From: Limosilactobacillus antri DSM 16041
GTDB taxonomy: Bacteria > Bacillota > Bacilli > Lactobacillales > Lactobacillaceae
Length of the DNA stretch: 64,000 nucleotides
Reading direction: 5' to 3'
Assembly (NCBI RefSeq): GCF_000160835.1
Contig: NZ_GG700733.1
Span: forward strand, 643,459-707,458
Position numbers and translations under genes: made by a program. Below the pieces are notes generated by a model that searched no databases, had not been told where the DNA came from, and saw only the letters and a program-made list of their open reading frames with translations. How positions within the stretch are numbered: the stretch's first letter is position 1; every line of letters starts with the position of its first letter. Of this stretch, positions 36,501 through 42,308 are shown piece after piece.

Positions 36501-36521
36501 GAAAGCAAGGTTAAACAATAA
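33504..36521 (+). CDS. hsdR: Type I restriction-modification, endonuclease/translocase subunit
   Basis: A 1005-aa R subunit. The N-terminal nuclease contains IDLVIFINGFATISFELKSN (D..ExK). SF2 translocase motifs are Walker A IQHSAGSGKTNSIAWLAHR, DEAH box VIIDEAHSSTAG, FAFTATPKPTTLRLFG and QTLSRLNRICPPYEKT. Full length and apparently intact, so the system may be active. ATG at 33504 or the next ATG. Its stop codon overlaps the ATG of the next gene (TAATG). Confidence 0.95.
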   Translation: MMRGQINERYEYQQEIINHLVEEDGYVERDHSNFDKKFAMDPELLFQFLKDTQPEKLEELTKQFKEDTEETIINTINKCILSKKGSLLSALKHGVDVNNQHLTLLYSKPATNFNPQLSKLYSENIFSVMQEVYADKENKERIDLVIFINGFATISFELKSNSQGQNYEDAIRQYRTTRDPKDRLFLFKAGCLVNFAMDTEEVYMTTQLANEKTFFMPFNMGKGEGVNSGAGNPQFPDKYSVSYMWEDILKKETLVELITKFIFIETKENRDPLTGKRKVRQQLIFPRYHQLDVIRKTLADLKINKTSQNYLIQHSAGSGKTNSIAWLAHRLASLHDNDNQIIFDNVIIMTDRVVVDRQLQKAIMGIEHKAGLIRVMDDRCTSEDLKLALESNTKIVVTTIQKFPYVVDLIKDDSNSSDVALKDKKFAVIIDEAHSSTAGKDMMAVTEALSSSDKFYEQDVQDQLVQEIESSGKQKNVSMFAFTATPKPTTLRLFGRLDKHGNYRAFHLYSMKQAIEEGFILDVLANYTTYQTYYELNKEIADDPELKTADAKRQIAQQIDLDDQNIAQRTKIIIDHFREHVMSELGNQAKAMVIMSSRKAAVKYRQAFENYINDHHYDDMGMLVAFSGKVNSDDNKEEFTEASMNGLPEDRTAKEFNKSGYRFLLVANKYQVGFDQPKLSAMYVIKKLRGVNAVQTLSRLNRICPPYEKTPFVLDFVNDYKDIEAAFAPYYTTTLLADTVNPQLVYNLVEKIDGFYIIDPQNVEGANIILHKAKIQSRDKKNLNFYFGATEKKIEELDENSQREVLTTLKHFVRCYEFLLQVSSLKDEELQKLYNYVSYLMKYVNISRPGQGYDLTGKIKASKFTQKKTGQHVVGTKRSNPVVKLPMADDVVLSEDKKKKLSAIIEEINQTTGSNFDKDVAVKSMLQIRDLMMKSDNLRSSAENNNEHDFELSYFDHIDDMLIEGLEHNKDFFTLLLNNNDIKKEVLGTFAEEIYKSLRESKVKQ

Positions 36522-37123
36522 TGAATGAAATTATGCATCCAATTGAAAATAGAGATGATTTAGTCCAGATAGTTGAGCCAGATATAGAGGCCATTGCAGA
36601 AGCCATTAAGTCGGATGATGAAGAGAAAATGAAGAGCATTCATATAAAGATCGATGGCAAGTACTCAACATATATACCAGGATTTGGGAAAAGTATGTAT
36701 GGGTACAGTCATGCTGACGGCTTTTCTTATAATTATCTGGGGAAAGAATCGTATCTTAGCAACTTATGTATCATGAAGGGAAGACTAGAAGGGTACCTTT
36801 GCAGTTTTCCAACTCCTCAAAATTCAAAGATATCACAGGATATTAGTGTGAATGTACCTGTTTCAAATTCCAATGACATTAATATAAATCTTTCATTTAA
36901 GGATGCTAGGAAGCAAATAGAGGAAATGCCAGGGTTAAATGAGGCCGAGACCGAAGAACTGAAGGCAAAAATTGATGAGCTAGAACAAATAAATAATGAG
37001 AAAATATCAAAAAAGAAAAAATGGGAAAAGGTAAAACCTATCATTTCTTTTGTATTGGATAAAGGGGCAGATGTTGCAATTACAATTATGGGGTTAATAC
37101 TTCAAATGAAACTTGGCATTTAG
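36521..37123 (+). CDS. Uncharacterised protein coupled to hsdR
   Basis: A 200-aa product whose ATG overlaps the hsdR stop by one base, so it is co-translated. The N-terminal half is acidic (VEPDIEAIAEAIKSDDEEKM). The middle has a beta segment (ISVNVPVSNSNDININLSFK), then a charged coiled coil and a C-terminal hydrophobic helix (FVLDKGADVAITIMGLILQM). This tail resembles C-terminal regions seen in several small defence-associated proteins, but I cannot name a family. It may be an accessory or backup effector of the R-M system. Confidence 0.55.
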   Translation: MNEIMHPIENRDDLVQIVEPDIEAIAEAIKSDDEEKMKSIHIKIDGKYSTYIPGFGKSMYGYSHADGFSYNYLGKESYLSNLCIMKGRLEGYLCSFPTPQNSKISQDISVNVPVSNSNDININLSFKDARKQIEEMPGLNEAETEELKAKIDELEQINNEKISKKKKWEKVKPIISFVLDKGADVAITIMGLILQMKLGI

Positions 37124-37502
37124 GTTTCCGCAAACATCTTAAATCATTTTTTAGAATTTATGCGTTCCCGCAAATCACTAATAATTTGGAAATTGCTACT
37201 CATCTCAAAAGCAAGGCAATACTTGGCATTATGCAATTGAGTTAACAAATACAATGTTTTGGATTAAGCAAAGATAATTGGTGAGCGAAGCGGTTATTCG
37301 GTAATGTGTAATTGACCACAACAGCTCGTGGCATGTTGAATCCGTAACCGTGCTTGAACGCGACTAACAGGAGCGTGAAAGCTTAGAAACGCTCCCTGCG
37401 ATAGGTGTCCAGGAACGAGGAGTGAGAGCGACAAGTGATTGGCTAAAACCGAACCGCTGAGAGAGTGACGGTAGTAGAGAGGAATTAAAACTTATTAGAC
37501 AG
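37124..37502. other. Non-coding stretch after the type I operon
   Basis: No convincing gene is visible on either strand. It contains a perfect 7-bp hairpin GGAGCGT..ACGCTCC at about 37371-37394 and purine-rich repeats (GAGTGAGAG, GAGAGAGTGA) toward its end. It may be untranslated RNA or decayed sequence; nothing more specific is supported. Confidence 0.3.
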
Positions 37503-37546
37503 AAAAGTGGGCCAATTCCCTGGAGTGATGGAATTGACCCACTTTT
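37503..37546. terminator. Bidirectional terminator
   Basis: A 17-bp near-perfect inverted repeat (37503-37519 with 37530-37546) with flanking A and T runs forms a strong hairpin. It can end both the plus-strand type I operon and the minus-strand toxin gene that stops at 37548. Confidence 0.85.
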
Positions 37547-37547
37547 A

Positions 37548-37823
37548 CTATCTTCTTTTATAAACGTCATTTCTTTTTCCAGCCTTTACGACAACGACGG
37601 TAAAAATCTCATCTTGGATGTCAGCAATTATCCGATAGCTTCCCACACGGTATCGCCAAAGTGTGCCGAAGTCTCCTTCCAGTGCTTTACCCCAGACACG
37701 CGGGTTATTGCTCCCCTCGATATGTGAGTCGAGCCATTTAATGATTCGGAGTTGCACAGGTTTATCAAGATTCTTTTTGAAATCTTTAAAGGCTTTTTGA
37801 TTGAAATTCCACGTATATTTCAT
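37548..37823 (-). CDS. RelE/YoeB-family toxin
   Basis: A 91-aa mRNA interferase-like toxin: WNFNQKAFKDFKKNLDKPVQ, GKALEGDFGTLWRYRVGSYR and VVVVKAGKRNDVYKRR, the classical RelE fold with conserved basic and C-terminal aromatic residues. The gene begins 2 bp after its antitoxin, same strand. It would cleave mRNA at the ribosome when the antitoxin is degraded. Confidence 0.9.
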   Translation of the reverse strand: MKYTWNFNQKAFKDFKKNLDKPVQLRIIKWLDSHIEGSNNPRVWGKALEGDFGTLWRYRVGSYRIIADIQDEIFTVVVVKAGKRNDVYKRR

Positions 37824-37825
37824 TG

Positions 37826-38053
37826 CTAAAGCCCTAGCTGTTTCATCACGTCGTCTCGACTTACAGTTTGACCCTGTGATGCGCGGATGTTATTAACGGC
37901 ATCTTGATAATCCAGACTATCTTCCAGCTTTTCTAGGACAGCCTTTCGCATGTAGTCAGTAGGGGTTTCACCATCTAGCTCTGCCTGCTTATGGATTAAA
38001 TTAAGTACATTAGTATCAAAACGGATGGTAGTTGACTTGGTAGAAGTTGCCAT
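37826..38053 (-). CDS. RelB/DinJ-like antitoxin
   Basis: A 75-aa ribbon-helix-helix protein: STTIRFDTNVLNLIHKQAEL then DGETPTDYMRKAVLEKLED, followed by a toxin-binding tail DVMKQLGL. The RHH domain should bind the operator just upstream. The ATG follows AAGGAGG. Confidence 0.88.
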   Translation of the reverse strand: MATSTKSTTIRFDTNVLNLIHKQAELDGETPTDYMRKAVLEKLEDSLDYQDAVNNIRASQGQTVSRDDVMKQLGL

Positions 38054-38084
38054 TGGTGGATCCTCCTTAAAATAGTTTATTTAG

Positions 38085-38122
38085 ATTATAGCACATCAGA
38101 ATGCAAATGCGTTCTAATGTGC
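38085..38122 (-). promoter_or_regulatory. Toxin-antitoxin promoter and operator
   Basis: On the minus strand TATAAT (38090-38085) is preceded by the inverted repeat GCACATCAGAA (38091-38101) / TTCTAATGTGC (38112-38122). This fits an RHH operator in the -35 to -10 region, giving autorepression. Confidence 0.65.
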
Positions 38123-38167
38123 TTGAGTAATATTAATAGAGGTCGAAACATTGATTACAATCTGTAT

Positions 38168-38196
38168 TTGCAAAGCTCATGGTTATTTCTTAATAT
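38168..38196 (+). promoter_or_regulatory. Predicted sigma-A promoter of the Mrr-like gene
   Basis: TTGCAA (38168-38173), a 17-bp spacer and TAATAT (38191-38196), 37 bp before the chosen ATG. Confidence 0.55.
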
Positions 38197-38232
38197 TAAA
38201 ATGAATAAGTATAGATGAATGGGGAAGGCACA

Positions 38233-39114
38233 ATGGCTAATCGACAAATTAATATTGAAAATCTGACAATGAAGGAAATCTTGAAGGCGATGCACCGCTT
38301 GGGTGGTCAGGTGACCCGCAAAGATATTCGGCAGGAAATTCGTGATAATTCAGATGCAATTTCGGAAAAGACTGTTGATGAGGTTAAAATTTTAAAGAAG
38401 AGTGGGGAACAGTATCAGCCGTTTGCCTATACCTCAAACTTTGCAGTTAAGTACCTGATTGCTACAGGTTATATTCATACGGATGACAATCACGTTTTAG
38501 AGTTGTCCGAAAAAGGACGGAATGTAGACCTAGCGAATTTTAATGCAGCTAGGGATGTTCGTCCGTTTATAAATAAGGTTTCAGGAAACACTAAGGTTCA
38601 AAAGGATGTTGTCACTGAAGTAGAAGATGAAACGGCGGAGGATAGTGTAGAAGATTCATGGCGCAAGCAACTTCTTGACGCTTTGCAGAATATGAACCCC
38701 AAGAAGTTTGAGCTATTTTGTCGTGGCTTGTTGAAGAGGATGGGAATCGATGTTGATGATAACATTGGTACTCCGTATGTTGCTGATGGAGGTCTCGACG
38801 GGTTTGGCTACGTCCGTTCAGACGACTATCGAACAACCCGGGTAGCATTACAGGCAAAGCGTTGGCAGGGCAAAGTTTCAGCGCCAGAAATTGATAAGTT
38901 CCGTGGCGCGATGGATAAGTATAATGCTGAGTTTGGAATTTTCATCACGAATTCGGAATTTACGCGGGACGCCGTGAAGACGGCGCGACAAGGTACCCGG
39001 ATTATTACGCTGATTAACGGTGATGAGATTTGTAACTTGGTTGCTAAGTATAATTACTATGTCGAACCGGTGACGACTTACCGGTTAAAGAGTTTTTATT
39101 TGGAGAAGGATTAG
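38233..39114 (+). CDS. Mrr-like type IV restriction endonuclease
   Basis: A 293-aa modification-dependent nuclease. The N-terminal Mrr_N winged-helix domain contains MKEILKAMHRLGGQVTRKDI and FAVKYLIATGYIH. The catalytic domain is PD-(D/E)xK-like: NPKKFELFCRGLLKRMGIDV, VADGGLDGFGY (Asp) and VALQAKRWQGKVSAPEIDKF (QAK). I choose ATG 38233, preceded by GGGGAAGG, over ATG 38215. It would cut foreign methylated DNA, which fits beside methylating R-M systems. Confidence 0.9.
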   Translation: MANRQINIENLTMKEILKAMHRLGGQVTRKDIRQEIRDNSDAISEKTVDEVKILKKSGEQYQPFAYTSNFAVKYLIATGYIHTDDNHVLELSEKGRNVDLANFNAARDVRPFINKVSGNTKVQKDVVTEVEDETAEDSVEDSWRKQLLDALQNMNPKKFELFCRGLLKRMGIDVDDNIGTPYVADGGLDGFGYVRSDDYRTTRVALQAKRWQGKVSAPEIDKFRGAMDKYNAEFGIFITNSEFTRDAVKTARQGTRIITLINGDEICNLVAKYNYYVEPVTTYRLKSFYLEKD

Positions 39115-39136
39115 AATCATTTTGGAGGAGTAGTCA

Positions 39137-39382
39137 ATGGGCAAGGAACGGCGGATTTTAATTTGGACAATCACGGCAGTTATGTTGCTGCTGTTTAGTG
39201 AAATTTGGATCAAAAACGAGGCAACTAGTCATGTTGTTAACATAATTGGGTCACTGGTTATGATGAGAGTGTTTATGAAAGCTTTTAAGAATGAGGGCAA
39301 AAAAGTGACCTTTTGGCTGACTATCGCTGTGGTTGCATTTATGGTAGATATTTTACTCAATTTGATTCTGTTATCGATTTAG
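39137..39382 (+). CDS. Small membrane protein
   Basis: An 81-aa protein with hydrophobic helices ILIWTITAVMLLLFSEIWI, VVNIIGSLVMMRVFMKAF and VTFWLTIAVVAFMVDILLNL. It has a TGGAGGAG site and follows the Mrr-like gene by 22 bp, so it may be co-transcribed. No family recognised. Confidence 0.6.
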   Translation: MGKERRILIWTITAVMLLLFSEIWIKNEATSHVVNIIGSLVMMRVFMKAFKNEGKKVTFWLTIAVVAFMVDILLNLILLSI

Positions 39383-39392
39383 GGGGATATTC

Positions 39393-39996
39393 ATGAATAA
39401 GGAAATTGAAATTCAGAAGAAAGCCGAAGAACTGCTAAATATTGGTGCTCAGGCTTATCGGGAAAGCGATTATGATAAGGCAGAAAAATGCTATCGGCAA
39501 TCTGCAGACCTAGGTCACCCACAAGCGGCTTGTAATCTCGGCTATATTTACGCTTATGGTCGGACTGGGAACCGTGACCCTGAAAATGCTTTTTATTGCT
39601 TTAACCTGGCTTCTATCAATGGCAATGCAAATGCTTCCTACAAGGTTGGGGGATGCCTATTACTGGGGAAATTTTGTTCAAAAGCAGCCGCTGCTGGCAT
39701 ACCGGTATTACCAGCAGGCGGAATCCCAGCTAGCATATGATGATAGCGATAATGATAATGATATTAAAGCGGATATCTATTATCGCTTGGCTTTATGTCT
39801 ATTTAATGGAATTGGAACGTCAAGAGATATTTTTGCAGCCCTATCATACATTAACGAAGCACTTACTTACTCATATTACGATCGTACCCATGATAAATTT
39901 AACTGGCAATCACTGGCCAAAAAGATTGAGGATTTGCGCTCCGCAATTGTTAACGAATTTGATAATGAAATTGCCGATGGAATTCAATTAGATTGA
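39393..39996 (+). pseudogene. Sel1/TPR-repeat protein, frameshifted
   Basis: Sel1-like repeats are split between two frames. The first frame (39393-39740) reads AYRESDYDKAEKCYRQSADL, GHPQAACNLGYIYAYG and ends sensibly at NANASYKVG. The second (to 39996) resumes DAYYWGNFVQKQPLLAYRYY and ADIYYRLALCLFNGIGTSRD. Removing one G from the run of five at 39648-39652 joins them (KVGDAYYWG) into about 200 aa. The G run may be a mutation, a sequencing error or a phase switch. Sel1 proteins are protein-protein adaptors. Confidence 0.75.
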
Positions 39997-40075
39997 ATGA
40001 GTATGGAAAAAGTTTATCATGCTTCAAGCAATTTATATGCTGTTTGCAAATGGCGTACATTAGATTTTCAGAAAC

Positions 40076-40105
40076 TTGTGAGGCCGAAGGAGTATTCGGT
40101 ATAAT
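40076..40105 (+). promoter_or_regulatory. Predicted promoter of the type III R-M operon
   Basis: TTGTGA (40076-40081), 18-bp spacer and consensus TATAAT (40100-40105). Transcription would start near 40112, before the repeat-containing leader ORF. Confidence 0.6.
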
Positions 40106-40158
40106 TAATAGCGGCAAAATATTTTAAAATCAAAATGCATTGGGGGAACTTTGTGATT

Positions 40159-40374
40159 ATGCACAACACAACACAACACAACACAACACAACACAACACA
40201 ACACAACACAACACAACACAACACAACACAACACAACACAACACAACACACGTTAATTATTTAAGACAACGTCTTTTTGTCAAGCAATTTGCACAGAGTT
40301 TACTGAGTTTTAAGGAGTTAGTAGACTCTTTTTGTGTGTCTGCATCACTGAAAGGTGGTGTTGAGTTTGCTTAG
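40159..40374 (+). CDS. Leader peptide built from HNTTQ repeats, upstream of mod
   Basis: From ATG 40159, preceded by GGGGGAA, a 71-codon frame encodes repeated HNTTQ units then HVNYLRQRLFVKQFAQSLLS and ends at TAG 40372-40374. The stop lies past the candidate starts of the methyltransferase gene (GTG 40355/40358, TTG 40361), so translation of this leader could feed mod. The repeat unit is 5 bp; changing its number would move the frame, and both other frames stop within about 20 bp after the repeat. This is not a known family; a switch role is an inference. Confidence 0.5.
   Translation: MHNTTQHNTTQHNTTQHNTTQHNTTQHNTTHVNYLRQRLFVKQFAQSLLSFKELVDSFCVSASLKGGVEFA
40162..40250 (+). repeat. (CACAA)17.8 simple sequence repeat
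   Basis: 89 bp of perfect CACAA units: 17 full copies plus four bases. Long perfect short repeats like this change length by slippage and often mediate phase variation. Confidence 0.98.
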
Positions 40375-42304
40375 GGATAGCGAAAAGTTTAACCAGAATG
40401 TTCAGCCTAATTCAGCATTCCTAAGTGAACTTAAGGAAAAGCTGCCAGAATTTTTTACTAAAGATGGGTCTTTTGATTTAGATAAATTCAAGTCTCAACT
40501 GAAGGATAAGAATATTAATGAACTTAGCGAAGGTTACCAGCTGAATTTCATTGGTAAAGATTATGCCCGGCGGCAAGCGGGTGAAATGCCGACGAGTGTG
40601 ATTGTACCGGATGAGGAACAGAATAACGGTGAGGGGAAGAACAGTAAGAACCTATTCTTTACTGGTGACAACCTTGAAGTATTGCGGCACCTGCAAACAT
40701 CGTACGCCAACAAGATTGATGTAATTTATATTGATCCCCCATATAACACGGGGAGCGATGGATTCGTTTATCCTGATTCTTTTGAATATAGTGATGACCA
40801 ATTAAAGGATATGTTTGGAATAACTGATGAGCAAGTTGAACGTATGAAAAGTATTCAGGGTAAAGCCAGTCACTCGGCTTGGCTTACATTTATGTATCCT
40901 AGACTTGTCCTGGCTAAGAGAATATTATCTGATCAAGGAACAATATTCATTTCAATCGATGATAATGAATTGTCTAACTTAAAAGAAATATGCGATGAAA
41001 TATTTGGGGAAGACAATTTTGTTAGTAACATAATTTGGAATTCAAGGAAATCCGTTTCTAATGACGCTATTATTTCGTTAAATCATAATAGTACTCTCGT
41101 ATACTCAAAAAACTTTAAGATCTTTAATGATAATAAAGGTAACTTCAAGCTTCCTTTGTCCAAGAATGGTTTTAGTAATCCGGACAATGATTTAAGAGGA
41201 GTATGGAAGGCAGATCCATTTGATTCTCCCGGAATTCGTCCTAACTTGACTTACGAAATTGAAAACCCAAATACACACAAAAAGTTTCTGCCTCCGAAAG
41301 GAAGATGCTGGCGGACTGGTCCTAATGAGTATGAAGATCTGCTAAGGGATAATAGAATAATTTTTGGAAAAAATGGCACATCGAAGCCACAATTAAAGCG
41401 ATTTTATTTTGAAGTGATGGATAAAGGTCAAACTGCAAAATCTATATGGGAAGATGTTGGAACATCAACTGACGGGACTAAAGAGATTCAAAGTCTTTTT
41501 AATGAAAAAATATTTAGTACCCCTAAACCAACTTCTTTTATCAAGAAAATAGTTGCACTTAGTACTAGTAGTGGCTACGAAACAATCTTAGACTTCTTTG
41601 CCGGCTCATCCACTACTGCTGATGCTGTGATGCAACTTAATGCAGAAGATGGTGGTCATCGCAAGTTCATCATGGTTCAACTACCAGAAAAGACCTACCA
41701 CACAAATAGCGATGGCAAAGAAATCCCAACTAAGGGTGGTAAGGCAGCATACGATGCAGGCTTTCGTTCCATTGACGAAATTTCTCGTGAACGAATCCGT
41801 CGTGCTGCCAAGAAGATTAAAGCGGACAACGATTTAACCCTTCCTGAGGACTTTAACGGGAGTTTCAAGCATTATCGTGTAGTGAAGCCGACTAAGCAAA
41901 CTCTTGAGGATATTGATGACTTTGATCCAAATAATACTAATCTTTTTACCAACATGGTGGAAGGCTTTTCCAGTGCCAGCCTGAATGTCTCAGGCTGTGC
42001 TAGGGGTGAGCAAACCATCTTAACAACCTGGCTTGCTCAAGATGGCTATTCCTTCGATACCGATATTCAAACACTACATTTTGGCAATTATCAGGCACAC
42101 CTAGTCGATAGTCGCCTTTACCTAATTAATGAAGGTTGGAGAGCCAATCAGACCAAGGAATTACTCAATCAACTAGGTACCCACCAGCTGGAAGTACAGA
42201 GTGTCGTTATCTTTGGCTATTCCTTTAATGTTGCAGAAATGCGTGAATTAGAAAATGGCTTAAAGCAGTTAGACAGTAAAGTTAATTTAATCAAGAGGTA
42301 CTAA
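40355..42304 (+). CDS. mod: Type III restriction-modification methyltransferase
   Basis: A 649-aa N6-adenine methyltransferase, beta class. The catalytic motif VIYIDPPYNTGSDGF precedes the AdoMet motif ILDFFAGSSTTADAVMQLN. The region between them (~residues 215-400) is the target-recognition domain; C-terminal dimerisation parts follow. The first start in frame is GTG 40355; TTG 40361 after GAAAGG is also good. No ATG start is available. It forms an operon with res, 4 bp later. Confidence 0.93.
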   Translation: MVLSLLRDSEKFNQNVQPNSAFLSELKEKLPEFFTKDGSFDLDKFKSQLKDKNINELSEGYQLNFIGKDYARRQAGEMPTSVIVPDEEQNNGEGKNSKNLFFTGDNLEVLRHLQTSYANKIDVIYIDPPYNTGSDGFVYPDSFEYSDDQLKDMFGITDEQVERMKSIQGKASHSAWLTFMYPRLVLAKRILSDQGTIFISIDDNELSNLKEICDEIFGEDNFVSNIIWNSRKSVSNDAIISLNHNSTLVYSKNFKIFNDNKGNFKLPLSKNGFSNPDNDLRGVWKADPFDSPGIRPNLTYEIENPNTHKKFLPPKGRCWRTGPNEYEDLLRDNRIIFGKNGTSKPQLKRFYFEVMDKGQTAKSIWEDVGTSTDGTKEIQSLFNEKIFSTPKPTSFIKKIVALSTSSGYETILDFFAGSSTTADAVMQLNAEDGGHRKFIMVQLPEKTYHTNSDGKEIPTKGGKAAYDAGFRSIDEISRERIRRAAKKIKADNDLTLPEDFNGSFKHYRVVKPTKQTLEDIDDFDPNNTNLFTNMVEGFSSASLNVSGCARGEQTILTTWLAQDGYSFDTDIQTLHFGNYQAHLVDSRLYLINEGWRANQTKELLNQLGTHQLEVQSVVIFGYSFNVAEMRELENGLKQLDSKVNLIKRY

Positions 42305-42308
42305 TGCT

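Noticed and set aside
37364-37570. Minus-strand frame of 68 codons in the gap after the type I operon
   Set aside because: It crosses the bidirectional terminator and has no ribosome site or homologous pattern.
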